Position numbers and translations under genes: made by a program. A model generated the notes under the pieces. That model was not told the origin of the DNA and searched no databases. It worked only from the letters and a program-made list of their open reading frames with translations. Shown here in pieces: positions 16,992-25,771 of a stretch of 64,000 nucleotides of DNA (positions are counted from its first letter, which is position 1; each line of letters opens with the position of its first letter). Where the stretch lies: contig CAKQJE010000013.1 in NCBI GenBank assembly GCA_934247225.1, forward strand, positions 9,637 through 73,636, in the 5' to 3' direction. The stretch is from an uncultured Clostridia bacterium (lineage in GTDB: Bacteria; Bacillota; Clostridia; Christensenellales; Borkfalkiaceae).

Positions 16992-18668
16992 ATGATAGAA
17001 CAATCGGTGATTTTAACTCCAATATCCTTATGGGAAGGTTTCGACGCGTCGATGCCTACCAAAGCGAATATGTTAAGCGAAATTCGTTACGACAACGTCG
17101 TTCACAGAGACTTTTTCTTTTCGGGACGGGCAGTCGGCAACGAAAGGGTTCGTATATTCGGAACGTATTTCACGCCCGACGACACTTCTTCGCACGAGTG
17201 CCTTCTGTATATCCCCGATATAAAAGAAAGGATAAATTACGAAGAAGTGATCGACTATGTTAAAATGGGCTTTTCCGTTCTTATGGTCGATCTTTACGGA
17301 AAGAGAGATAATGCCGAAAATTATACCGTCTATCCCGAAGCCGTTTCGTATGCGAATTACGAAATGCGCGGCAGAAGAATGGACTATGTAGACAAAAGCG
17401 CCAAGGAAACCTGTTGGTACGAGTGGGTCGCGGCAACGAGATACGCTATGACGTTCTTGCTCGAACAAAATCCCGCCGTAAAAAAAGTCGGAGTTATCGG
17501 CATAAAGAACGGAGCTAATATCGCATGGCAGCTTGCCGCCGTCGACGACAGGGTTAAATGCGCCGTGTTTATGTTCGGCGCGGGTTGGTCGGCTTATAAA
17601 GGGGTTTGCAAATTTTCCGATTCCGATATCGTTATGGACGAGGAAAGACGTAAATTCATAGCCGCCGTGGACGCGCACGCTTACGCTCAGTACGTTAAAT
17701 GCCCCGTGCTGTTCCTCACTTCCACAAACAGTACGGAATACGATTTCGACAGATCGCTCGACACTCTTTCGAGAATAAGCGCCGACGTTCCGTATGCGTT
17801 CAACTTTTCTCCGGGATTTAACGTGTATCTCGACGATTATTGCAAAAAGGACGTCGAACTTTTCCTTTACGGACAGTTCGGGATAAAGAAATACGAATTT
17901 CCGAGATGCCCCGAAGTAACCGTCGAGCAGGACGGAAATCTTCTGTCTTTAACGCTCGATTATTCGGATAAACTGAAAATCGAAAGCGCGAAGGTGTATA
18001 TAAACGAGGGTGTTATCAATCCCGCGATAAGAAATTGGAATTCCTGTGATTTCGTCGGCGACGACGATTACGGAAAAATGAAGTACGAGTACGTCGCAAA
18101 CGGAAGCACGAAAAAAGTATTTGCGTTTGCGATAGTCAGATATAAAAACGGACTCACGCTCAGTTCGAAACTTGCTTATAAAAACCTCGAAACGTCTTCG
18201 TCGAAAAAATCCAATCTCATTTATTCGAGCAGAGACGGACTCGACGGTATTACGTTCTACGATAAAAACGCTTCCGAAAAAAGCATATTCGTGGAAGAGG
18301 GGAAATTTCTCGAACTCGTTAAGGGCGCGAACGGAATTTACGGAGCTTATTCCCACTGCGGACTTATAAGCTATAAATTCAGTGAACCGTGTTGCGCGGT
18401 CGACGAAAATTCTATCCTCGAACTCGATTTTTACACGTCGGAATTCTGCGTGGTCAAGCTTTCGTTTATGGCGGAAACGCCGTCCGGGGTAAAGGAATTT
18501 TCTTATTCGTTCGAAATGAAAAGCAGAAGCATCTGGCAGAACATAATAATAAAAATCGGCGAATTCAAGTCCGGAGAAGGGATGAGTATCAGAAAATTCA
18601 AAGATATATTTGCCTTAAAAATAGAGTCGGACGGCAAATATGCCGTAAACAATATTTTATTGATATAA
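16992..18668 (+). CDS. Alpha/beta-hydrolase-fold protein lacking catalytic residues
   Basis: The first ~300 residues resemble acetyl-xylan-esterase/dienelactone-hydrolase type alpha/beta hydrolases: YIPDI, then GFSVLMVDLYGKRD at 93-106, then VIGIKNGANIAWQLA at 168-182, then CPVLFLTSTNS near 237-247. The nucleophile elbow, normally GxSxG, reads GIKNG at 170-174, so Lys172 replaces the serine. The region where the catalytic His is expected (SPGFNVYL near 273-280) has no His. It therefore looks like a non-catalytic relative. The C-terminal ~250 residues look like beta-sandwich domains, perhaps for carbohydrate or protein binding. No signal peptide is visible. AGGAG precedes the ATG. lepB starts one base after the stop. 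Confidence 0.72.
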   Translation: MIEQSVILTPISLWEGFDASMPTKANMLSEIRYDNVVHRDFFFSGRAVGNERVRIFGTYFTPDDTSSHECLLYIPDIKERINYEEVIDYVKMGFSVLMVDLYGKRDNAENYTVYPEAVSYANYEMRGRRMDYVDKSAKETCWYEWVAATRYAMTFLLEQNPAVKKVGVIGIKNGANIAWQLAAVDDRVKCAVFMFGAGWSAYKGVCKFSDSDIVMDEERRKFIAAVDAHAYAQYVKCPVLFLTSTNSTEYDFDRSLDTLSRISADVPYAFNFSPGFNVYLDDYCKKDVELFLYGQFGIKKYEFPRCPEVTVEQDGNLLSLTLDYSDKLKIESAKVYINEGVINPAIRNWNSCDFVGDDDYGKMKYEYVANGSTKKVFAFAIVRYKNGLTLSSKLAYKNLETSSSKKSNLIYSSRDGLDGITFYDKNASEKSIFVEEGKFLELVKGANGIYGAYSHCGLISYKFSEPCCAVDENSILELDFYTSEFCVVKLSFMAETPSGVKEFSYSFEMKSRSIWQNIIIKIGEFKSGEGMSIRKFKDIFALKIESDGKYAVNNILLI

Positions 18669-18669
18669 A

Positions 18670-19338
18670 ATGAAAATCAGCGATTGCCGCGCCGTAGAAC
18701 CGGAAATAAGTCAAAGACTTCTCGGCGCGAAAAAAGAAAAAATATTTTCGGTTTCCGATATAATTCTTCTCGTTCTGATTGTCGTGCTGTTTTCGTTCTC
18801 GTTGATTCAGAGATTCTGGCTATCCCCCGTTTTAATTTCGGGAAACTCCATGAATCAGACGATTGACGACGGCGATTGGCTCTTGATGAACAAACTGAAA
18901 AAGCCGACTTACGGAGACGTGGTTGTTATCGAAATTTCGGGCGAGACGAACTATATCAAGAGAGTTATAGGTCTCCCCGGGGATACGCTTTTTATGTCGG
19001 ATAACGTCGTTTACAGAAAAAAATCGGGAGACGGCGAAAATTTCGAAAGGGTCGACGAGCCTTACGCTTATTATTCGGATCCGAAAGCAAAACTGAGTTT
19101 TCCGACGGTTACCGTCGAAGAAGGAAAGATTTTTTTCCTCGGCGACAACAGGTGCGACAGTCGGGACAGCAGAGCTATCGGGCAGAAAAGTTTTGAAGAC
19201 GTTATAGGCGTCGTTCCCGAATGGGCGATAAAATCGAGAAAAAGTTTAAGTGCTTATTACGGCACGGTTGTTAAAATAGATAATTTTATTCTGTCTTTAT
19301 TCGGTATATCGGACAAGAATGCGGGAGGTAAAAAATGA
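18670..19338 (+). CDS. lepB: Signal peptidase I
   Basis: This membrane protease removes signal peptides from exported proteins. One N-terminal helix (about 28-48) anchors it, with the catalytic domain outside. The nucleophile motif SGNSMNQT gives Ser60, the general-base region YIKRVIGLPGD gives Lys97, and the GDNRCDSRDSR box lies near 158-168. At 222 residues it is of usual Gram-positive size. It starts one base after the preceding stop, and its last four bases overlap the next gene, so all three are probably one transcript. Confidence 0.95.
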   Translation: MKISDCRAVEPEISQRLLGAKKEKIFSVSDIILLVLIVVLFSFSLIQRFWLSPVLISGNSMNQTIDDGDWLLMNKLKKPTYGDVVVIEISGETNYIKRVIGLPGDTLFMSDNVVYRKKSGDGENFERVDEPYAYYSDPKAKLSFPTVTVEEGKIFFLGDNRCDSRDSRAIGQKSFEDVIGVVPEWAIKSRKSLSAYYGTVVKIDNFILSLFGISDKNAGGKK

Positions 19339-19913
19339 CGAACGTATACGCCGAAAGCGATTATGAAAACGCATTGAAGTTAAAAAAGAAACTGCTTTAT
19401 ATTTACTTTGCCGTGCTGGCGGCAGGCGTCGCGGCTTGCGTGGCGGTGTTTGTTTTATACCTGCGTATGCCGTACATTTCTACGCCCGAGCTGGAATCGA
19501 AGAAAAATCTTTATCAGTTCATCGTGTGCGCCGTATCGGCGATCGAAGTCGTATTTTCGTTTATTTATCTCGGAATACCTTATAAAAGAGCTAAATATTA
19601 TTTCAAATTGATGGACGACATAAAAACAGGCAGAAAAATGATAAGCGAAAGCACGTTTTTGCAGAACGAAACCTATATAAACGAGGTCGGAAACGTGGAT
19701 TTCCATGTTATGGCGGTTCTGGAATGGTCGGATAAAACGCAGGAGTATATGCGCAGGAACGTTCTTGTCGACAAAGAAAAACCGATGCCCGATTTCAAAA
19801 ACGGAGATATAATCAGGTACGTAACCCACGCAAACGTACTGCTTGCTTACGGGCTTAAAAGCGACGACGACGTTTTCGAAGATTTCGAAACGCCGCGCGA
19901 AGGCTCGAAATAA
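19335..19913 (+). CDS. Two-helix membrane protein of unknown function
   Basis: I do not recognise this 192-residue protein. Two hydrophobic helices lie near 16-38 and 52-75. The C-terminal ~110 residues are soluble, mixed alpha/beta in character (YINEVGNVDFHVMAVLEWSDKTQEYMRRNVLVDKEKPMP). The ATG overlaps the lepB stop by four bases, and GGAGG lies just upstream. It may work beside the signal peptidase, but only position suggests this. Confidence 0.68.
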   Translation: MTNVYAESDYENALKLKKKLLYIYFAVLAAGVAACVAVFVLYLRMPYISTPELESKKNLYQFIVCAVSAIEVVFSFIYLGIPYKRAKYYFKLMDDIKTGRKMISESTFLQNETYINEVGNVDFHVMAVLEWSDKTQEYMRRNVLVDKEKPMPDFKNGDIIRYVTHANVLLAYGLKSDDDVFEDFETPREGSK

Positions 19914-19966
19914 TCTTAAAATACGATAAATAATAACTTTACGATAAAAAACGGAGGAATTTAAAA

Positions 19967-21742
19967 ATGTCAAAAAGCAGAAACGAAGTAGCCGAAAATC
20001 TCAAATGGAAACTCACCGATATTTTCAAAGATCAGAAAGAATTCGACGATCTTTTGGAAGATATTTCGAAAAAAGCAGACCTTTCATCATATGAGGGAAA
20101 ACTTTCGGATAAGAAAACGTTGTTAAAATGTCTTAAAGAAATGGACGAAGTCGAGGCGATTTTAGAGAAACTCGACGTATACGCATATATGAAAAAAGAT
20201 CTCGACGCAAGAGATTCCGAAGCCAACGCCCTTTTGACGAGAGTCGAAAACGTAATCATTAAATACAGTTCGAGCGCTTCGTTCTTAACGCCCGAGATTA
20301 CCTCTCTTCCCGACGAATATCTGAAAGACGTAATCGCCGATCCCGAATTTTCGGATTACGATTATATGCTTAAAACTCTTTTGAAATCCAAAAAACACGT
20401 TCTTTCCAAAGAAAGCGAAAATATTCTTGCCATGGGCGGACAGGTTTTCGGCGGATTTCATGATATTTTCGGAATGATAGATAACGCCGATATGCCTTTC
20501 CCGACAATCGACGTAAGAGGAGAAAAGGTCAAAGTTACTCACGGCGTTTACGGTCTTTTGCTTCAAGATAAGGACAGAGACGTAAGGGAAAGAGCTTTCA
20601 AGGCTTATTACAACGCGTATATTTCCTTAATCAACACGATTGCCGCAACTTATATCGGAAACGTCAATAAGGACGTTTTCCTTGCGAGAGTTAAAAAATA
20701 CGACAGCTGCCTTTCCAAAGCTCTTGAAAACGAGGACGTTTCGCCCGTAGTTTACGAAAATCTTCTCGAAAGCGTAAACGAGGGATTCCCCCTTATGCAC
20801 AGATATATCAACGATCGCAAGAAAGTTCTCGGTCTTGACGCAATGCATATGTGGGATATTTACACGCCGCTGGTCGAAAACAACGATCTCAAACTTTCTT
20901 ATGAGGACGCTTTCAAGCTCGTCAAAAAAGGACTTGCTCCCCTCGGCGAGGATTACGGCAAACTTTTACAGACCGCTCACGATAACGGTTGGATAGACGT
21001 CGAAGAAACCGACGGAAAGAGAAGCGGAGCTTACAGCATCTGCGTTTACGCAATACCGCACCCGTACGTTCTTTTGAACTATCAGCCGACTATTCATGAT
21101 ATATTTACGATCGCGCACGAACTCGGGCATTCCATCCATTCGTATAAGTCCGTCGCGGCTCAGCCCAAGGCAAAAGCCGATTACAAGATTTTCGTCGCGG
21201 AAGTCGCAAGCACGGTAAACGAAGTCCTTCTTCTCAAATACCTTCTTAAAAATACCGATAACAAAGATCTTAAAAAATATCTTTGTTCTTATTATATGGA
21301 TATGATCCGCACGACGCTTTTCCGTCAGACAATGTTTGCGGAATTCGAGTATATCGCGCACGACGCTTGCGAAAAGGGTATTCCGCTCACCAAGGATTAT
21401 CTCAACGAAAAGTATCTCGAACTCAACAAAAAGTATTACGGCGACGGCATAGTTTCGGATAACGAAATCGCTTATGAATGGGCGAGAATTCCGCATTTCT
21501 ACAATGCGTTTTACGTTTACAAGTATGCAACCGGCATAATCAGCGCGATTTCCATTGCGGAAAGAATTTACAAAGAGGGCGACAAAGCCGTTGAAGATTA
21601 CTTCAAGTTCCTTTCTTCCGGCGGATCGGACAGCCCCGTAGAACTTTTGAAGCTTGCGGGAGTCGATCTTACCAAAAAAGACGCTTTCAAAGCGGCGATG
21701 AAGTCTTTCAAAGACACACTTGCGGAATTCGAAAGTCTTTAA
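19967..21742 (+). CDS. pepF: Oligoendopeptidase F, M3 family
   Basis: This is a cytoplasmic zinc peptidase that trims short peptides, and a natural companion of a peptide importer. Zinc site: HELGHS with H384, E385 and H388, and a downstream Glu in FVAEVASTVNE as third ligand. The N-terminal helical domain and C-terminal YKYATGIISA region match the PepF subgroup; 591 residues is typical. A GGAGG site eight bases before the ATG sets the start. There is no signal peptide. Confidence 0.95.
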   Translation: MSKSRNEVAENLKWKLTDIFKDQKEFDDLLEDISKKADLSSYEGKLSDKKTLLKCLKEMDEVEAILEKLDVYAYMKKDLDARDSEANALLTRVENVIIKYSSSASFLTPEITSLPDEYLKDVIADPEFSDYDYMLKTLLKSKKHVLSKESENILAMGGQVFGGFHDIFGMIDNADMPFPTIDVRGEKVKVTHGVYGLLLQDKDRDVRERAFKAYYNAYISLINTIAATYIGNVNKDVFLARVKKYDSCLSKALENEDVSPVVYENLLESVNEGFPLMHRYINDRKKVLGLDAMHMWDIYTPLVENNDLKLSYEDAFKLVKKGLAPLGEDYGKLLQTAHDNGWIDVEETDGKRSGAYSICVYAIPHPYVLLNYQPTIHDIFTIAHELGHSIHSYKSVAAQPKAKADYKIFVAEVASTVNEVLLLKYLLKNTDNKDLKKYLCSYYMDMIRTTLFRQTMFAEFEYIAHDACEKGIPLTKDYLNEKYLELNKKYYGDGIVSDNEIAYEWARIPHFYNAFYVYKYATGIISAISIAERIYKEGDKAVEDYFKFLSSGGSDSPVELLKLAGVDLTKKDAFKAAMKSFKDTLAEFESL

Positions 21743-21819
21743 AAGCCTTTAACGGTCGGGTGTTTTTATAAAAAGTCGACAGTAGTGTATTGTCGCAAAA
21801 AAAGAACGAGGAAGTTTTT

Positions 21820-23301
21820 ATGCCACAAACGAAAATAAACGCAATGCCGTATAACCTCGAAGCGGAGCAGTCCGTTTTAGGATCTATACTTATAGATATG
21901 GAATTGCAATACGAAATAATATCCAAGCTTAAAGAGGGCGATTTTTATCTCGAATCTCATAAGCTTATTTTCGCCGCGATGTTTTCCATATCTTCGGCAA
22001 ACACGCCCGTCGATCTCGTAACGTTATCGGACGTTATGGAAAAAAACGCCACGCTTGAAAAAGCGGGCGGAATGGATTATCTCACGTCGCTTGCGCGCAT
22101 AACGCCTTCCGCCGCAAACTATTCTTACTATCTCGATATAGTAAAAAGAGACAGTACGCTCAGAAAGCTTATAAGAAGCGCGGACAAAATTTCGGAAGAA
22201 TCGAGAAATTCCACCGATTATCTGAAATCCGTGGCGTTTGCGGAAAAGTGCATTTACGATATTTCCGAGCAGCTCGACACAAGCTCGCTTTCCAATATCA
22301 ACACGGCGTTTAACACGATTCTCGATAAATTCGAGAATATTCAGAAAGATAAAGACTATTTCCAGGGTTTGAAAACGGGCTTTACCGAGCTTGACAAGAT
22401 GACGAACGGTTTGCATGCGGGCAATCTTATAATTCTCGCCGCAAGACCTTCTATCGGTAAAACCACGCTCGCTATGAACATTGTCGAAAACATAGCGATA
22501 AAGGAAAAAGCCGTTTGCGCGGTGTTCGCGCTCGAAATGACGAAAGAAGAACTTGCGCAAAGAATGATGTGTTCGGTCGCCAACGTATCGAACCAAAGCG
22601 CGCTGAAAGGAAAGCTCGAAGACGAGGATTGGCAAAAACTCTGGCAGGCTCAGAAAGTTCTGAACGACACGAAAATTTACGTCGACGATACGTCTATGAC
22701 GACTTGCGCCGAAATTCTTTCCAAATGCAGACGTTTAAAAAGCAGAGAAGGTAAACTCGACATCGTCGTAGTCGACCACATTCAGCTTATGAACGCCATA
22801 AAGCCGAGCGACAGCCGTCAGCAGGAAATAACCGAGATTTCGAGAGGCTTGAAGATGATTGCCAAGGAACTCGATATTCCCGTTATCGCGCTTTCTCAGC
22901 TTTCCCGTCTCGTAACGGGCAGAAAGGGGCAGAAACCCGTTCTTTCCGACCTTCGTGAATCGGGTGCCATCGAGCAGGACGCGGATATAGTTATGTTTAT
23001 TCACAGACCCGACCTTGCCGCGGAAGAAAAAGAACTCGAACAGGGAAAGGTTAAAAAGAACGTCGCGCAGATAATAATCGCCAAAAACAGAGCGGGCGAA
23101 TGCAGGGATTTCGACTTGCTTTTCAAGGGCGAAAACTCCAAGTTCATAAATCCTCCCGCTTCATATATAAACGATATAGAACCGCCTGCCGAAAAAGGCG
23201 GCAGGAGCGGAATGAAGAGACTTACCGAAAACGACGCGCCTCCCGTTTCGGACGCGGACGCGCCTATGGACGGCGGAAACGATTTAGGCGATATATTCTG
23301 A
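21820..23301 (+). CDS. dnaB: Replicative DNA helicase DnaB
   Basis: This hexameric helicase unwinds DNA at the replication fork. The N-terminal domain begins PYNLEAEQSVLGSILID; the RecA-like motor has PSIGKTT at about 210-216 and IVVVDHIQLM as Walker B, then SQLSRLV and RESGAIEQDADIV. The open frame extends to a TTG at 21790, but GAGGAAG ends six bases before the ATG at 21820, giving 493 residues and the usual N-terminus. The partner loader and DnaD-type protein are at 14-16.6 kb. The last ~40 residues are Asp/Gly-rich. Confidence 0.96.
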   Translation: MPQTKINAMPYNLEAEQSVLGSILIDMELQYEIISKLKEGDFYLESHKLIFAAMFSISSANTPVDLVTLSDVMEKNATLEKAGGMDYLTSLARITPSAANYSYYLDIVKRDSTLRKLIRSADKISEESRNSTDYLKSVAFAEKCIYDISEQLDTSSLSNINTAFNTILDKFENIQKDKDYFQGLKTGFTELDKMTNGLHAGNLIILAARPSIGKTTLAMNIVENIAIKEKAVCAVFALEMTKEELAQRMMCSVANVSNQSALKGKLEDEDWQKLWQAQKVLNDTKIYVDDTSMTTCAEILSKCRRLKSREGKLDIVVVDHIQLMNAIKPSDSRQQEITEISRGLKMIAKELDIPVIALSQLSRLVTGRKGQKPVLSDLRESGAIEQDADIVMFIHRPDLAAEEKELEQGKVKKNVAQIIIAKNRAGECRDFDLLFKGENSKFINPPASYINDIEPPAEKGGRSGMKRLTENDAPPVSDADAPMDGGNDLGDIF

Positions 23302-23319
23302 TAAAAACGGTCAGGCGAA

Positions 23320-24321
23320 ATGTACGAAACTAAAATACTTAAAATAAACGACGAGTCCTTAAAACTTGCCAAAGAATATATAATGAACGACGAACTCGTC
23401 GGGTTTCCCACCGAAACCGTTTACGGACTCGGGGCGATCGCTTACAACGACGAAGCGGTAAGAAAAATTTTCGAGGCCAAAGGCAGACCGCAGGATAATC
23501 CGCTTATAGTTCACGTTCATAAGGATTACGACGCAGATAAACTCGTTTACGTCGATTACGATTACGTTTATAAGCTCCGCGAAGCTTTTCTTCCCGGACC
23601 TTTAACAATGGTTTACAGAAGCAAAGGACTCGTAAGTCCCGTTGCGGCGTGTGGTCTGGATACGGTAGGGATAAGAATTCCGTCGAGCGAAGCGGCTCAG
23701 GAATTTCTTAAAGCCGTGAACGTACCGATAGCCGCGCCGTCCGCAAACGCTTCGAAGCATACAAGTCCCGTAACCGCAATGCACGTTTACGAAGATTTAT
23801 GCGGAAAAATCCCGCTTATTTTAGACGGCGGGAAGTGCAGCGGCGGTATAGAAAGCACCGTTTTAGACGTTACGACGGATACTCCGATAATTCTTCGGAG
23901 CGGACTCGTAACCGCGGAAATGATTAAATCCGTTGTCGGAAAATGCGAGTATTCGCAGAATAAACCGACGGATAAAATCCGCGCGCCGGGTATGAAATAC
24001 AGACATTATTGTCCGAAGTGCGAAACGGCGTTATTTAAAAGAAATCAGGCGGAAACTGCCCAAAGACTCTACGACGAGCTTGAAAAACAAGGCAAAAAGC
24101 CGTATTTTATGTGCGACGATATGATGCTCGGGAAAATCCGTGGAAATGTTTTAAGGCTCGGCGGTACGGCAGGAGAAATCGCTTCCAATCTGTACGATAA
24201 GCTTCACGAGGGCGAACTCGTCGCCGACACGCTTATAGCGTTCGAGGTCGAAACGGGCAGCGATGTGGATGTAGGGATAATGAACAGGCTTTCCAAGGCT
24301 TGTAAAAAATACGAAAATTAA
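23320..24321 (+). CDS. Threonylcarbamoyl-AMP synthase, Sua5 type
   Basis: This enzyme makes threonylcarbamoyl-AMP from threonine, bicarbonate and ATP, the first step of the t6A modification of tRNAs. The YrdC domain (residues 1-205) carries VGFPTETVYGLGA and KGRPQDNPLIVHV, and later PSANASKHTSPV. The linker APGMKYRHYCPK is typical of the long Sua5 form, and the C-terminal Sua5 domain (about 230-333) is present. It lies 18 bases after dnaB. No tsaB, tsaE or tsaD gene is in the window. Confidence 0.93.
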   Translation: MYETKILKINDESLKLAKEYIMNDELVGFPTETVYGLGAIAYNDEAVRKIFEAKGRPQDNPLIVHVHKDYDADKLVYVDYDYVYKLREAFLPGPLTMVYRSKGLVSPVAACGLDTVGIRIPSSEAAQEFLKAVNVPIAAPSANASKHTSPVTAMHVYEDLCGKIPLILDGGKCSGGIESTVLDVTTDTPIILRSGLVTAEMIKSVVGKCEYSQNKPTDKIRAPGMKYRHYCPKCETALFKRNQAETAQRLYDELEKQGKKPYFMCDDMMLGKIRGNVLRLGGTAGEIASNLYDKLHEGELVADTLIAFEVETGSDVDVGIMNRLSKACKKYEN

Positions 24322-24340
24322 ATTTTCAGAGGTGTTTTTA

Positions 24341-24790
24341 ATGAAAATCGCAATCGGATGCGATCATGCGGGCATTTATCTTAAACCCGCGCTCATCGCT
24401 TATCTTGAAAAAAACGGTTATGAATTTACGGATTTCGGTACTTACACGGCAGAGTCGTGCAATTATGCCGATTACGGCGCGAAAGTTGCCGAAGCGGTTG
24501 CTTTCGGCGGATACGACAGAGGAATTCTTATTTGCGGAACGGGCATAGGTATGTCGATTGTCGCGAACAAAGTTCCCGGGATAAGGTGCGCTCATTGTCA
24601 CGACAGCTTTTCGGCGAGAGCTACTCGTATGCATAACGACGCGAACGTCATCGCTTTCGGCGAAAGAGTTATCGGGTCGGGCGTTATGATAGATATAGTC
24701 GAAGCGTTTCTGACAACCGAATTCGAGGGCGGCAGACATCTTGCGAGAATCGCGAAAATCAACGAAATAGAAAAGAAATATTCTAAATAA
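24341..24790 (+). CDS. rpiB: Ribose-5-phosphate isomerase B
   Basis: This enzyme interconverts ribose 5-phosphate and ribulose 5-phosphate. Motifs: IGCDHAG at the N-terminus, ICGTGIGMSI with the catalytic Cys65, and the HNDANVIAFGERV segment. A GTG at 24332 is in frame, but AGAGG before the ATG at 24341 and the usual MKIAIGCDHAG start favour the latter (149 aa). It is of family length. The enzymatic neighbours in the pentose pathway are tkt at 5.7 kb and sugar-phosphate genes downstream. Confidence 0.95.
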   Translation: MKIAIGCDHAGIYLKPALIAYLEKNGYEFTDFGTYTAESCNYADYGAKVAEAVAFGGYDRGILICGTGIGMSIVANKVPGIRCAHCHDSFSARATRMHNDANVIAFGERVIGSGVMIDIVEAFLTTEFEGGRHLARIAKINEIEKKYSK

Positions 24791-24794
24791 CACA

Positions 24795-24831
24795 GTCGGA
24801 ATCCGATGATTACGCGTCGGATTTTTCCGAC
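24795..24831 (+). other. Hairpin in the rpiB-galU gap
   Basis: Two copies of GTCGGA (24795-24800 and 24816-24821) can each pair with TCCGAC at 24826-24831, and TCCGA at 24802-24806 can pair inside. No T run follows, so it is not a clear terminator; it may affect mRNA stability or galU expression. Confidence 0.4.
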
Positions 24832-24853
24832 AATAAAAAATAAGAGGAAAAAT

Positions 24854-25732
24854 ATGAGCAGTAAAGTCAGAAAAGCTGTTATTCCCGTTGCGGGTTATGG
24901 AACGAGATTTCTTCCGTTCACAAAAGCCGTACCGAAGCCGATGCTTCCTATTTTGAATAAACCGGCATTGCAGGTGATTTCGGAAGAGGTCGTTAAAAGC
25001 GGCATAACCGATATACTTTTTATCGTAGGTTACAAAAAGGAAATACTCGAAAGTCATTTCGACGCCGCGCCCGAGCTGGAAAATATGCTTGCCGCAAAAG
25101 GAAAAAACGAATATCTTCAAGAAGTCGTTTATCCGCAGCATATGGCGAATTTTACATATAAAGTTCAGGAAGTGCAGAACGGAACGGCAAGCGCGATAAA
25201 TCTTGCGAAAGAGTTTGTCGCGGGCGAACCTTTCGCCGTACTTTTCGGCGACGACGTTATGTTTAACGACGGTCGCCCCGTAATCGGACAGCTTATCGAC
25301 GTGTACGAAAAATACGGCAAAACCGTTCTCGGTTGCAAAAGGGTGAGTATGGACGTGATTTCCAAGTACGCTTCCGTGGAATACGACAAAGTACTCGAAA
25401 ACAACGTGTACAATATGGTTAAGGTAACCGAAAAACCCAAAAAAGGAGAAGCGAAGAGCGATCTTGCGCCTCTCGGGAGGTATGTCTGTTCGCCCGATAT
25501 TTTCGATATAATCGATAATTTGAAGCCGGGCGCGAACAACGAGTATCAATTTACCGACGCTCTCGATATAACTGCGAGAACGAACGGCGCGCTTGCTTAT
25601 GTTTTCGACGGTACGAGATACGATATGGGCGACAGATTCGGGTATCTAAAAGCGAATATAGAATACGGACTCAGAGACGAAGAATTGAAAGATAAGTTGA
25701 AAGAATATCTCAAAGAACTTGTAAAGGAATAA
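24854..25732 (+). CDS. galU: UTP-glucose-1-phosphate uridylyltransferase
   Basis: This enzyme makes UDP-glucose from UTP and glucose 1-phosphate for cell envelope and exopolysaccharide synthesis. The nucleotidyltransferase start is VRKAVIPVAGYGTRFLPFTK, with KPMLPILNKPALQ and later FAVLFGDDVM. The frame is open from 24806, but AGAGGAAA directly before the ATG at 24854 and the family's normal N-terminus give 292 residues. It draws on glucose 1-phosphate, as glgC does a few kilobases downstream. Confidence 0.94.
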   Translation: MSSKVRKAVIPVAGYGTRFLPFTKAVPKPMLPILNKPALQVISEEVVKSGITDILFIVGYKKEILESHFDAAPELENMLAAKGKNEYLQEVVYPQHMANFTYKVQEVQNGTASAINLAKEFVAGEPFAVLFGDDVMFNDGRPVIGQLIDVYEKYGKTVLGCKRVSMDVISKYASVEYDKVLENNVYNMVKVTEKPKKGEAKSDLAPLGRYVCSPDIFDIIDNLKPGANNEYQFTDALDITARTNGALAYVFDGTRYDMGDRFGYLKANIEYGLRDEELKDKLKEYLKELVKE

Positions 25733-25771
25733 AGCCGACATTTATTTTATTTCGGGCAAAGTAAAGGATTT

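Noticed and set aside
21777..21795. A small hairpin (CGACA/TGTCG) before dnaB
   Set aside because: Only five base pairs with a nine-base loop and no T run; not distinguishable from chance.
24338..25549. A 403-codon minus-strand frame across rpiB and galU
   Set aside because: It covers two well-recognised plus-strand genes and has no supporting start signal.
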